Shown: piece after piece, positions 47,903 to 56,349 of the stretch
Position numbering within the stretch: position 1 is the stretch's first letter
Layout: each line of letters starts with the position of its first letter
Assembly (NCBI RefSeq): GCF_003028855.1
Contig: NZ_CP028324.1
Location: 5,642,001-5,706,000, forward strand
Direction of reading: 5' to 3'
Source of the DNA: Pseudoduganella armeniaca
GTDB lineage: Bacteria > Pseudomonadota > Gammaproteobacteria > Burkholderiales > Burkholderiaceae_D
Length of the DNA stretch: 64,000 bases
Program-made: the position numbers and the translations under genes
The notes under the pieces: generated by a model
Told to the model about the DNA's origin: nothing
The model's input: only the letters and a program-made list of their open reading frames with translations
Database searches by the model: none

Positions 47903-48229
47903 AACTCTTGCCTTGGCACGGCCCCGGCTGTTTGGTCCCGCTGCGGCGTAGCTTGTGGCCGCCTGCAGCAGTGATGCCAACAGCATCTTGTGAACCGCGT
48001 GTCTCCTCGCTTTATTGCGCCGTCTCCGGCTGCCTTCTTATTTACCACTCCCCACTAATACGCATGTTCTTTGCTACCTTGGTGCATATCGATATATGTT
48101 GCACCAAACCGGAGCGAGGCAATCATAACTGATCCGTCCTCGACTTTCTCCAGTTTTTTTTAGGCAAGTAACAAATTGGTCACACTGCAAATCATTGTGG
48201 CAACGAAGGCATTTTTTGTGGTAAGCGCG
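47903..48229. other. Intergenic region upstream of ogt and downstream of dctM; nothing recognised
   Basis: About 330 bases, locally less GC-rich (notably 48050-48220), containing no credible gene, tRNA or known RNA motif. ATCGATATATG-like palindromic AT runs lie at 48088-48099. It separates the duplicated terminator from the end of dctM. Confidence 0.4.
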
Positions 48230-49519
48230 TCAACCGACGCTGCCGTAGACGAGGTTCGGCAGCCACAGCGAGATCGCCGGCACGTACGTCACGATCAGCA
48301 GGAAGCCCAGCATCGTCAGCAGCCATGGCATCACCGCCACCGTCAGCTCCGAAATGCCCATCTTCGTGATGCCCGACGCGACGTACAGGTTCAAGCCCAC
48401 CGGCGGATGGCACATGCCCACTTCCATGTTCACCACGATCAGGATGCCGAAGTGGATCGGGTTGATGCCCAGCGCCACCGCCACCGGGAACAGGATCGGC
48501 GCCATGATCAGCACGATGGACGACGGCTCCATGAAGTTACCGGCGATCAGCAGCAGCACGTTCACCACCAGCAGGAAGGCGATCGGGCCCAGGCCCTGCC
48601 CCGTCAGCCACGCGGCCATCTGCTGCGGGATGTTTTCGCTGGTCATCAGGAACGAGAACAGCACGGCGTTCGTGATGATGTACAGCAGCATGGCCGACAT
48701 CGACGCGGAGTCCAGCAGCACCTTGCCCACCTGCTTGATCTTCAGGTCCTTGTAGACGAAGACGGCGATGATGAACGCATACACGGCCGCCATCGCCGCC
48801 GCTTCCGTCGGCGTGAACACGCCCGAGTAGATGCCGCCCATGACGATGACGATCAGCAGCAGGCCCCAGGCGCTCTTGCGGAACGCGGCAAAGCGCTCGC
48901 CCCACGTGGCCTTGGCCATGCGCGGGTAGTTGTGCTTCTTCGCCAGCACCCAGGTGGTCAGGCCCAGCAGGAATGCCAGCATCAGGCCCGGGATCACCCC
49001 GGCCATGAACAGCGCGCCCACCGACGTGTTGGTCGTCACCGAATACATCACCATCACGATCGATGGCGGGATCAGGATGCCCAGCGCACCGGAGGTCGTG
49101 ATGACGCCGGCGCCGAACTTGCGCGGATAGCCCTGCTTCACCATGGCCGGCAGGATGATCGAGCCGATCGCCACGACGGTGGCCGGGCTGGAACCGGAAA
49201 CGGCCGCGAACAGCGCGCACGCCATCACGCCCGCCAGCGCCAGGCCGCCGTGCCAGTGGCCCACGCAGGAGCTGGCGAAGTTGATCATGCGACGGGCCAC
49301 GCCGCCGTGCGTCAGGAAGTTACCGGCCAGGATGAAGAACGGGATCGCCATGATCTCGAACTTCTCGATACCGGTGAACAGCTTCAGCGCCACCGACTCG
49401 ATCGGCACGTTCGTCATGGTGAACAGGAACGTCAGCACCGTCAGGCCGAGCGAGATGGAAATCGGCATGCCGGTCAACATCAGGACCAGCAGCAGGACGA
49501 AGATAATCAGTGCATTCAT
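48230..49519 (-). CDS. dctM: TRAP transporter large permease DctM
   Basis: A 429-residue inner-membrane protein with 11-12 hydrophobic helices, the ion-coupled transport subunit of a TRAP system. Motifs include LTGMPISISLGLTVL, FEIMAIPFFILAGNFLTHGG, SGSSPATVVAIGSIILPAM and GVITTSGALGILIPPSIVMV, plus VGMCHPPVGLNLYV near the C-terminus, typical of C4-dicarboxylate-type DctM. It overlaps dctQ by four bases (ATGA). Together with dctQ and dctP it probably imports succinate, fumarate or malate; the substrate is inferred from the DctSR neighbour. Confidence 0.95.
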   Translation of the reverse strand: MNALIIFVLLLVLMLTGMPISISLGLTVLTFLFTMTNVPIESVALKLFTGIEKFEIMAIPFFILAGNFLTHGGVARRMINFASSCVGHWHGGLALAGVMACALFAAVSGSSPATVVAIGSIILPAMVKQGYPRKFGAGVITTSGALGILIPPSIVMVMYSVTTNTSVGALFMAGVIPGLMLAFLLGLTTWVLAKKHNYPRMAKATWGERFAAFRKSAWGLLLIVIVMGGIYSGVFTPTEAAAMAAVYAFIIAVFVYKDLKIKQVGKVLLDSASMSAMLLYIITNAVLFSFLMTSENIPQQMAAWLTGQGLGPIAFLLVVNVLLLIAGNFMEPSSIVLIMAPILFPVAVALGINPIHFGILIVVNMEVGMCHPPVGLNLYVASGITKMGISELTVAVMPWLLTMLGFLLIVTYVPAISLWLPNLVYGSVG

Positions 49520-50076
49520 GCTTTCGCTCCTTGGACTTCCTCGTCCAGGCCTTCAACGTGGGAGTGGTCGTGCTTCGGCAGTTCGCCGGTGCGGATGAAC
49601 TGCACCATCACCTGCAGGAAGCGGAACGACATCAGGTAGGAGCCGAGCGGCACGGCCAGGTAGACCAGCCACATCGGCACTTCCAGGTCGGCCGAGGTCT
49701 GGTCGGTGTGGCCGATCTCCCACACGAACGAGGCGCCCAGGGTGCCGACGATGCCGGTGAACGTCGCGCCGGCCAGGAGGCCGAACACGATGAACTTGTT
49801 GCGCCATGGCGTCGACAGGCGGTTGATGACGACGTCCACCCCAACGTGGATGCCGGTGCGCACGCCGTAGGCGGCGCCGAACTTGGCCATCCACACGAAC
49901 ATGTAGATGCACAGCTCCTGCGCCCAGCTGGTGTTGATCTGAATGAGTTCGTCCTGCAGCCAGCCGATGGGCAGGCCGGACAGGTAGCGGTGCACGACCG
50001 CCACGAAAATGATGAAGGTGGCCGCGCCCATCAGGGTCGCAATGATCCACTCTTCCAGGTGGTCCAGGAATTTCAT
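49516..50076 (-). CDS. dctQ: TRAP transporter small permease DctQ
   Basis: A 186-residue membrane protein with four hydrophobic helices, the small subunit that binds DctM. The start LDHLEEWIIATLMGAATFII, WAQELCIYMFVWMAKFGAAYGVRTG and the His/Asp-rich C-terminal tail are typical. It is the middle gene of dctPQM. A palindrome in the 107-base gap separates it from dctP. Confidence 0.93.
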   Translation of the reverse strand: MKFLDHLEEWIIATLMGAATFIIFVAVVHRYLSGLPIGWLQDELIQINTSWAQELCIYMFVWMAKFGAAYGVRTGIHVGVDVVINRLSTPWRNKFIVFGLLAGATFTGIVGTLGASFVWEIGHTDQTSADLEVPMWLVYLAVPLGSYLMSFRFLQVMVQFIRTGELPKHDHSHVEGLDEEVQGAKA

Positions 50077-50142
50077 GATGTTCTTTCAATCGAAGCGGCT
50101 CGGGAAAGCCGATGCTGAGAAGGGACGTGTTCGGTGAGGCTA

Positions 50143-50165
50143 CGGGGCGGCAGGACGCCGCCCCG
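50143..50165. repeat. GC-rich hairpin between dctP and dctQ
   Basis: CGGGGCGGC (50143-50151) and its complement (50157-50165) enclose AGGAC. It starts 19 bases past the dctP stop codon. As with the glpV-glpK hairpin, it has no U-run and follows a binding-protein gene, which suggests 3'-end protection of the dctP message. Confidence 0.55.
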
Positions 50166-50183
50166 GGACTGCGGCAATGACGC

Positions 50184-51176
50184 TTACTTCGCGCCTTCCT
50201 TGTTGATCGCGTTGATCAGGTCTGCGCCGATACGGCTTTCCATCTGTTTCTGCACAGGAGACAGGGCTTTCTTCCACTCGGCCTGCTGCTGGGCGGTCAG
50301 CGTGATGAACTGGGTCTTGCCCGATTTCTTCATCGCGTCCAGCGCCATGTCGTTGTCGCGCTGGGCGATGGCTTTTTCATACGTGGTCGCATCGCGCATC
50401 GCACCTTCCAGCGCCGTGCGGATGTCGGCCGGCAGGCCATCCCAGAACTTCTTGTTGACGATGACGGCGTAACCCAGGTAGCCATGGTTCGACAAGGTGC
50501 CGAACTTCTGCACTTCGTGCATCTTCTGCGTGTACATGTTCGACGGCGGGTTCTCGGTACCGTCCACGACGCCCGTCTGCAGCGCCTGGTACACCTCGGA
50601 GAACGCCAGCACCTGCGGGTTGGCGCCCAGTGCGCGCATCTGCGCGTCCAGCACCTTGGACGACTGGATGCGCATCTTCAGGCCGCGGAAGTCGGCCGGC
50701 GTGTTCAGTGGCTTGTTGGCCGACATGATCTTGAAGCCGTTGTCCCAGTACGCCAGGCCGGTGATGCCCTTGCTTTCCAGCTTCTTCAAGAGGCCCTTGC
50801 CGATCGGGCCTTCGGTCACGTTGTACAGCGCGGTCTTGTTGGGGAAGATGTACGGCAGGTCGAAGACCTCGAATTCCTTCACGCCCAGCGGGCCGAATTT
50901 CGCCAGCGACGGCGCCAGCATCTGCACGGCGCCCAGCTGCAGTGCTTCCAGTTCTTCCTTGTCCTTGTACAGCTGGCTGTTCGGATAGACTTCGACCTTC
51001 ACGCGGCCGTTGGTGGCCTTTTCCGCCAGCTGCTTGAAGCGCTCGGCAGCCTGGCCTTTCGGCGTATCCAGTGCCACGACGTGGCTGAACTTGATCACGA
51101 TCGGTGCTTGCGCGAACGCGTTGGACGTGATGGCGGCGGTCGCGGCCAAGGCGACCAGGATGGTCTTGAGCTTCAT
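50184..51176 (-). CDS. dctP: TRAP C4-dicarboxylate-binding protein DctP
   Basis: A 330-residue periplasmic binding protein. A signal peptide (KLKTILVALAATAAITSNAFA) precedes a mature protein starting QAPIVIKFSHVV. Conserved segments include KGQAAERFKQLAEKATNGRV, VFDLPYIFP, the substrate-carboxylate Arg in GLKMRIQSS and EVYQALQTGVVDGTENPP. ATG 51176 is chosen because it gives the signal peptide start with GGGGAC ahead. It is the first gene of dctPQM and divergent from dctS. Confidence 0.95.
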   Translation of the reverse strand: MKLKTILVALAATAAITSNAFAQAPIVIKFSHVVALDTPKGQAAERFKQLAEKATNGRVKVEVYPNSQLYKDKEELEALQLGAVQMLAPSLAKFGPLGVKEFEVFDLPYIFPNKTALYNVTEGPIGKGLLKKLESKGITGLAYWDNGFKIMSANKPLNTPADFRGLKMRIQSSKVLDAQMRALGANPQVLAFSEVYQALQTGVVDGTENPPSNMYTQKMHEVQKFGTLSNHGYLGYAVIVNKKFWDGLPADIRTALEGAMRDATTYEKAIAQRDNDMALDAMKKSGKTQFITLTAQQQAEWKKALSPVQKQMESRIGADLINAINKEGAK

Positions 51177-51296
51177 GTGTGTCCCCAAAAAGAGTTGGTT
51201 TATTATCGGGTGTCGATCGGGGGCGCAGCGCGCGGTTGCCACGGTCGCAAGCCCTACTTCTCGCCTTTCCATTCTGTGCAAGTGGCCCGCAAGGGG

Positions 51297-51318
51297 CTAT
51301 TGTGGAAAACCACAATAG
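51297..51318. promoter_or_regulatory. Perfect 9-bp palindrome in the dctP-dctS divergent region, candidate operator
   Basis: CTATTGTGG (51297-51305), AAAA, then CCACAATAG (51310-51318). It lies 32 bases before the dctS start and 121 bases upstream of dctP, the sole long perfect dyad in this divergent promoter region. Control by the adjacent DctR is the natural hypothesis. Confidence 0.5.
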
Positions 51319-51349
51319 CCGAGCACCGAGATTTCATTACTCTCAGACA

Positions 51350-53344
51350 ATGATTAATTCCACCCAGTTGGCCGCGCGCCTGCCCTTCCCGCATACGGTG
51401 CGCTGGCTGATGCCTGTCGTGCTGGTGCTGTTCTTCCTGGCCATCCTGATCTGGCTGCCGTGGCAGGCGCGCCAGATGGAAAGCAGCGAACGGCAGGAAC
51501 AGCTGATCGCGGACACGCTGTGGGTCGAGCAGACCATCCGTTTCCAGATGGGGCGCCATGAGGAAAGCATGCGCACGCTCGGCAACGACATCCTGTCCGG
51601 CATGCCGCCACAGCAGCTGCGCGAACGCATGCAGCGCCTGGTGAAGACGGGTACGGAGCTGAAGCGCCTGATGTGGCTGGAACCAAACGGCCGCGTCGTG
51701 GCCTCCACCGAGGCGGCGCCGCCACGGGTGGCGACCTTGTCGACTGCCTCGCGCGACGCGGCCGAACGGGCCCGCCGCGGCCGCAACCCCGCCTACGGCC
51801 AGCCCGAACCCGAGACCTTGAACCCGGCCGGCACGCCCGGCGCCATCATGATGGATTACCACCTGCCGCTGTTCCGCGGCGACACCTACGTCGGCAGCGT
51901 CGTCGCCACCTACCAGCTTTCCAGCCTGCTGGACGAGATGGTGCCGTGGTGGTTCGCCCAGGACAACCAGATCACCTTGCTGGACCGGGACGACCGCATC
52001 CTGGCCCGGCGCGCGGCCGCCGGTCCAGGCCACGGCGTCTACACCCACAAGCGCGCGCTCGACCTGCCCGGCGTGACCGTCACGTTGATGACGGACAGCG
52101 TGAAGAGCGAACCGAAGCTGCTGCCCAATTTGCTGGTGGGCTCCGTCATCGCGCTGTCGCTGGCGCTGCTGTGGAGCCTGCTGGCGCTATGGGGCCACAT
52201 CTCGCGCCGCCTGGCCGCCGAGGACGCGCTGCGCCAGCAGATGGCCTTCCGTACGGCGATGGAGAATTCGCTGGTCACGGGCCTGCGCGCGCGCGACCTG
52301 GAAGGCCGCATCACCCACGTCAACCCGGCGTTCTGCCAGATGGTGGGCTATACCGAGGAAGAGCTGGTGGGCCGCTCGCCGCCGATGCCGTACTGGGCGC
52401 CGGAAGTGATGGCCGAATACCAGCACCGCCTGGCCAATGTGCTGGCCGGCACGGTGACACCGCAGTTCGAAACCATCTTCCAGCGCCCGGACGGCACCCG
52501 CATTCCGGTGCTGATCTTCGAGGCGCCGCTGGTGGACGACGCCGGCCGCCACACCGGCTGGATGGGCTCCATCCTCGACATCTCCGACCGCAAGCGCATC
52601 GAGGAACTCAATCGCGAGCACCAGGAAAAGCTGCAGGCCAGCGCGCGCCTGGCCACGATGGGCGAGATCGCGTCGATGCTGGCGCATGAGCTGAACCAGC
52701 CGCTGGCCGCGATCTCGAGCTACACGACGGGGGCGTTGAACCTGCTGTCGCGCGGCGACGGCGCGCCGGTCGACAGCGGCAAGCTCAAACCCGCGCTGGA
52801 GCAGGCCAGCGCGCAGGCGCGCCGGGCCGGCCAGATCGTGCGCAGCGTGTTCGACTTCGTCAAGAAGCGCGAAGCAGAGCGCCAGGACGTCGCGCTGGCC
52901 GATATGCTCGACAGCATCCGCGCCCTGATCGAACTGCAGGCGCGCCACCACCAGGTGACGTTCCGCAGCGTGCTGCCGGCCGACCTGCCGCTGGTGCGGG
53001 CCGACCGCATGATGGTCGAGCAGGTGCTGCTCAATTTGACGCGCAACGGTATCGAGGCGATGGCCAACGTGCCGTTGGCGCGCCGCACGCTGACCCTGGA
53101 AGCCTGTTACGATGCGCCCGCGCACCAGGTCAGCGTCTGCATCGTCGACAACGGCCATGGCATTCCGCAGGAGGTCGCGGAGCGGCTGTTTTCGCCGTTT
53201 TTCTCGACCAAGGCGCAGGGCATGGGCATGGGCCTGAACATCTGCCGCACCGCCATCGAGTTCCACGGCGGCACGCTGACGCACCGCGACAATCCGGGAG
53301 GCGGTACCATATTCACTTTTACGCTGCCCGCGTCCGGCGCGTAG
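51350..53344 (+). CDS. dctS: C4-dicarboxylate sensor histidine kinase DctS
   Basis: A 664-residue sensor kinase. Two membrane segments (residues 20-38 and ~260-282) enclose a ~220-residue periplasmic sensor. A PAS domain (~305-425; RITHVNPAFCQMVGYTEEEL) follows, then HisKA with phospho-acceptor His446 (MLAHELNQPLAAISS) and a HATPase_c domain with NLTRNGIEAM, DNGHGIP and GMGMGLNICRTAI. This matches the DctS/DctB class, in which the periplasmic domain binds dicarboxylates directly. It is divergent from dctP, and dctR follows after 29 bases. Confidence 0.93.
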   Translation: MINSTQLAARLPFPHTVRWLMPVVLVLFFLAILIWLPWQARQMESSERQEQLIADTLWVEQTIRFQMGRHEESMRTLGNDILSGMPPQQLRERMQRLVKTGTELKRLMWLEPNGRVVASTEAAPPRVATLSTASRDAAERARRGRNPAYGQPEPETLNPAGTPGAIMMDYHLPLFRGDTYVGSVVATYQLSSLLDEMVPWWFAQDNQITLLDRDDRILARRAAAGPGHGVYTHKRALDLPGVTVTLMTDSVKSEPKLLPNLLVGSVIALSLALLWSLLALWGHISRRLAAEDALRQQMAFRTAMENSLVTGLRARDLEGRITHVNPAFCQMVGYTEEELVGRSPPMPYWAPEVMAEYQHRLANVLAGTVTPQFETIFQRPDGTRIPVLIFEAPLVDDAGRHTGWMGSILDISDRKRIEELNREHQEKLQASARLATMGEIASMLAHELNQPLAAISSYTTGALNLLSRGDGAPVDSGKLKPALEQASAQARRAGQIVRSVFDFVKKREAERQDVALADMLDSIRALIELQARHHQVTFRSVLPADLPLVRADRMMVEQVLLNLTRNGIEAMANVPLARRTLTLEACYDAPAHQVSVCIVDNGHGIPQEVAERLFSPFFSTKAQGMGMGLNICRTAIEFHGGTLTHRDNPGGGTIFTFTLPASGA

Positions 53345-53373
53345 TTATTTGTACGGAAACAACGGAGTAACCG

Positions 53374-53961
53374 ATGCTGCATATCGTCGATGATGAAGAA
53401 GTGGTGCGCGATTCGCTGTCGTGGCTGGCCTCGTCGCGCGCCATCGCCGCCGCCAGCTACGACAGCGGCGTCAAGTTCCTCGCCTGGGTGGAGTCGGGCC
53501 AATTCGACCCGGCCGGCGATTGCGTGCTGCTGGACGTGCGCATGCCGGACATGAACGGCGTCGCCGTGTTCGACCAGCTGCACGCGCGCGGCCTGACGCA
53601 GCGCCTGCCGGTGATCTTCCTGACGGGCCACGGCGACGTGCCGATGGCCGTCGACACCCTGAAACGCGGCGCCTTTGATTTCTTCGAGAAACCGTTCAAC
53701 GACAACGACCTGATGGACCGCGTGCAGCAAGGGCTGGCGAAATCGCTGCATGCCAGCGCCAGCGCGGCCGTCCACGCGCGCCTGGCCACCTTGTCGAGCC
53801 GCGAACGCGAGGTGCTGGACCTGATCCTGGCGGGGAAGATGAACAAGGTCGTGGCGGACGAGCTGGGGATCAGCATGCGCACGGTGGAAGTGCACCGTGC
53901 CCACATCTTCGACAAGATGCAGGTCAAGACGGCCGTGGAGCTGGCCGGCCTGCTGAAGTAG
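53374..53961 (+). CDS. dctR: Response regulator DctR (FixJ/NarL type)
   Basis: A 195-residue response regulator. The receiver domain has the acidic pair IVDDEE, the phosphorylated Asp54 in LLDVRMPDMNG, Thr in FLTGHGD and Lys in FFEKPF. A LuxR-type helix-turn-helix forms the C-terminus (LSSREREVLDLILAGKMNKV, SMRTVEVHRAHIF). It has no AAA+ sigma-54 activator domain, so it is the R. capsulatus DctR type rather than rhizobial DctD. It should activate dctPQM on dicarboxylate sensing by DctS. Confidence 0.93.
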   Translation: MLHIVDDEEVVRDSLSWLASSRAIAAASYDSGVKFLAWVESGQFDPAGDCVLLDVRMPDMNGVAVFDQLHARGLTQRLPVIFLTGHGDVPMAVDTLKRGAFDFFEKPFNDNDLMDRVQQGLAKSLHASASAAVHARLATLSSREREVLDLILAGKMNKVVADELGISMRTVEVHRAHIFDKMQVKTAVELAGLLK

Positions 53962-53968
53962 GACGGCG

Positions 53969-54721
53969 ATGGCGCTGTCGTCGAGCTTCGCGATCGACCT
54001 GACGCTGCGGCGCGACATCGTGCCGGATTTCGACAGTTACCCGTTCAACCTGCCGGCCGTGCGCCACCTGCAGGTGCTGCCCTTCCACCCGGCCGTCACC
54101 TTCATCGTGGGCGAGAACGGCAGCGGCAAATCGACCTTGCTGGAAGCGATCGCCGTCGCGCTGGGCTTCAATGCCGAAGGCGGCAGCCGCAATTTCAACT
54201 TCGACACGCGCGCCTCGCATTCGGTGCTGCACGAGTACGTGCGCATCGCCAAGGGCTTCCGGCGGCCGCGCGACGGCTATTTCCTGCGCGCCGAGAGTTT
54301 TTTCAATGTCGCCACCGAAATCGAGCGGCTGGACGAGTCGGGGCCGGGCGATCCGATCGGGCCAGCCTACGGCACCCGTTCACTGCACGAGCAATCGCAT
54401 GGCGAATCGTTCATGGCGCTGCTGACGCACCGCTTCCGCGGCCGCGGCCTGTACGTACTGGACGAACCGGAAGCGGCGCTGTCGCCGCAGCGCCAGCTGG
54501 CCGCGATGGCGCGCATCCACCAGCTGGTCAAGCAAGGCTCGCAATTCATCATCGCCACCCACTCGCCGATCCTGATGGCCTACCCGGAAGCGCGCATCTA
54601 CGCCTGCACCGAAAAGGGCCTGCGCCGCACCGACTACGTGGATACGGAGCACTACCAGGTGACCCACGACTTCCTCGTCAATCCGCAGCGGATGCTGGAT
54701 AGGCTGCTGGCCGATGAGTAA
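53969..54721 (+). CDS. AAA family ATPase, predicted ABC-type
   Basis: A 250-residue ATPase beginning seven bases after dctR. Walker A FIVGENGSGKSTLLEA is at about residues 44-59, a signature-like HEQSHGESFMAL around 145, Walker B LYVLDEPEAALSPQRQ, and the switch histidine in IIATHSPILMAYP. There are no membrane or transporter domains, so it belongs to the stand-alone SMC-like/COG3910 type ATPases. Its role is unknown. Cotranscription with dctSR is likely, though a link to dicarboxylate use is unproven. It overlaps the convergent queG end by 44 bases. Confidence 0.85.
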   Translation: MALSSSFAIDLTLRRDIVPDFDSYPFNLPAVRHLQVLPFHPAVTFIVGENGSGKSTLLEAIAVALGFNAEGGSRNFNFDTRASHSVLHEYVRIAKGFRRPRDGYFLRAESFFNVATEIERLDESGPGDPIGPAYGTRSLHEQSHGESFMALLTHRFRGRGLYVLDEPEAALSPQRQLAAMARIHQLVKQGSQFIIATHSPILMAYPEARIYACTEKGLRRTDYVDTEHYQVTHDFLVNPQRMLDRLLADE

Positions 54722-55820
54722 CGCCGGTCTCGACACCATGCCGCGCCAGCGCCCAAACCGCATGCTCGCGCACCAGCTCCGAAGGATGTTCCGCCCGCGC
54801 CAGCAAGGCGGCAACGATGGCGGCATCGCCCCGCGCCCCGGCATCGGCGGCATTCCCCAACCCGACCGCCAGGTTGCGCAGCCACCGTTCATGGCCGATG
54901 CGCCGGATCGGGCTGCCTTCCATATTGCGGTTGAACTCCTCTTCGCTCCAGGCGAACAGCGCCAGCATGCTGGCCGTGCCCAGGCCATGGCGCTCGTCGA
55001 AGTCCGGTAAGGTCGCGCGCTGGGCGAACTTGTTCCAGGGGCAGGCGGTCTGGCAATCGTCGCAGCCATAGACCCGGTTGCCCAGCAGCGGGCGCAGCTC
55101 CTCGGGAATGGCGCCTTTCAGCTCGATCGTCAGGTAGGAGATGCAGCGGCGCGCGTCCAGCCGGCCCGGCCCCAGGATGGCCTGGGTCGGGCAAGCCGTG
55201 ATGCAGGCGCTGCACTGGCCGCAATGCGCCGCGGTCGGCGCGTCGACCGGCAGCGGCAGGTCGACCAGGATTTCGCCCATGAAGAACATCGAACCGGCCG
55301 CGCGGTTGAGCAGCAAGGTATGCTTGCCGCGCCAGCCCAGTCCCGATTTTTCCGCCAGCGGCAGTTCCATCACGGGCGCGGAATCCGTGAAGACGCGGTA
55401 GCCGAACGCGCCGATGGCGCCCTGGATGCGGTCGGCCAGCTGCTGCAGCCGGGCGCGCAGCACCTTGTGGTAGTCGCGCCCGCGGGCGTAGACGGAAATG
55501 ACGGCGGCCTCGGGGTCGGCCAGGCGGGCGCCTTCCCGCTCGCGCCAGTCGGCGCCGGCGCTGGCCGGCAGGTAGTTCATGCGCGCCGTGATGACGCGCA
55601 CCGTGCCGGGCACCAGCTCGGCCGGGCGGGCGCGCTTCATGCCGTGCGTTGCCATATAGTCCATTTCCCCATGCATGCCGGCGTCCAGCCAGGCCTGCAG
55701 GCCCGCTTCGGCGGCGGCCAGGTCGATGTCCGCGATGCGTACTTCGGCAAAGCCCAGCTCCTGGCCCCACGCCTTGATGGCGGCGGCCAGCGCTGTGAGT
55801 TCTTCTGGTGAGGGGGACAT
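54678..55820 (-). CDS. queG: Epoxyqueuosine reductase QueG
   Basis: QueG converts epoxyqueuosine to queuosine in tRNA, using cobalamin and two [4Fe-4S] clusters. The 380-residue protein has the iron-sulphur motifs CGQCSACITACPTQAI and CDDCQTACPWN, the MNYLP and SVYARGRDYHKVLR segments of the cobalamin-binding domain, and GWRGKHTLLLN. HEAT-like repeats form the C-terminus. ATG 55820 gives the normal start. It is divergent from tsaE, as in the related yjeS-yjeE arrangement, and its last 44 bases overlap the end of the convergent ATPase gene. Confidence 0.95.
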   Translation of the reverse strand: MSPSPEELTALAAAIKAWGQELGFAEVRIADIDLAAAEAGLQAWLDAGMHGEMDYMATHGMKRARPAELVPGTVRVITARMNYLPASAGADWREREGARLADPEAAVISVYARGRDYHKVLRARLQQLADRIQGAIGAFGYRVFTDSAPVMELPLAEKSGLGWRGKHTLLLNRAAGSMFFMGEILVDLPLPVDAPTAAHCGQCSACITACPTQAILGPGRLDARRCISYLTIELKGAIPEELRPLLGNRVYGCDDCQTACPWNKFAQRATLPDFDERHGLGTASMLALFAWSEEEFNRNMEGSPIRRIGHERWLRNLAVGLGNAADAGARGDAAIVAALLARAEHPSELVREHAVWALARHGVETGVTHRPAAYPASAAD

Positions 55821-55827
55821 CGGACGG

Positions 55828-55833
55828 TACAAT
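55828..55833 (+). promoter_or_regulatory. Predicted -10 box of tsaE
   Basis: TACAATGGCGG begins at 55828, 30 bases before the tsaE start codon, identical to the sequence upstream of tsaD. No strong -35 element is seen. Confidence 0.3.
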
Positions 55834-55863
55834 GGCGGCAGGAACAATCCACCATTTTATGCC

Positions 55864-56349
55864 ATGCAGTCCTTCAAAGCCCATCTCCGTGACGAATCCC
55901 ACACCGCCGCCCTCGGCGTGGCGCTGGCACGCGCCCTGCTGCCCGGCATGGCGGTCTACCTGCACGGCGACCTCGGTGCCGGCAAGACGGCGCTGACGCG
56001 CGCGCTGCTGCACGCGGCCGGCCATCCGGGCCACGTGAAAAGCCCGACCTACACGCTGGCCGAACCGTACCACGTGAAGGTCGATGGCCAGGATGTCAAC
56101 ATCATCCACTATGACCTGTACCGGATGGGCAGCCCGGAGGAATTCCTCGATGCGGGCTTTCGCGAGGATTTCGACGGCCGTAACGTCTGCATCGTCGAGT
56201 GGCCGGAAAAGGCCGAGGGCGTGCTGCCGCCGCCGGACCTGCGCGTGATTCTCGCTGTGGCCGGCACTGGACGTGATGTAGAATTGCAGGGTTCTTCCGC
56301 ATTAGGTTCGTCATGCCTGCAACGCCTCCACTTCCCCCGGATACTCTGA
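55864..56349 (+). CDS. tsaE: tRNA t6A biosynthesis ATPase TsaE
   Basis: TsaE is the P-loop ATPase partner of TsaB-TsaD in t6A formation. The 161-residue protein has Walker A LHGDLGAGKTALTRAL (residues ~33-48), KSPTYTLAEPY, YDLYRMGSPEEF and VEWPEKAEGVLPP. The last ~15 residues overlap the start of amiC by 37 bases in another frame. The order tsaE-amiC is also usual in Gammaproteobacteria. Confidence 0.95.
   Translation: MQSFKAHLRDESHTAALGVALARALLPGMAVYLHGDLGAGKTALTRALLHAAGHPGHVKSPTYTLAEPYHVKVDGQDVNIIHYDLYRMGSPEEFLDAGFREDFDGRNVCIVEWPEKAEGVLPPPDLRVILAVAGTGRDVELQGSSALGSSCLQRLHFPRIL

Noticed and set aside
51177..51296. Sigma-54 promoter upstream of dctP
   Set aside because: TGGCA- and TTGCA-like pieces exist but the GG-to-GC spacing is wrong, and the response regulator lacks the sigma-54 activator domain.
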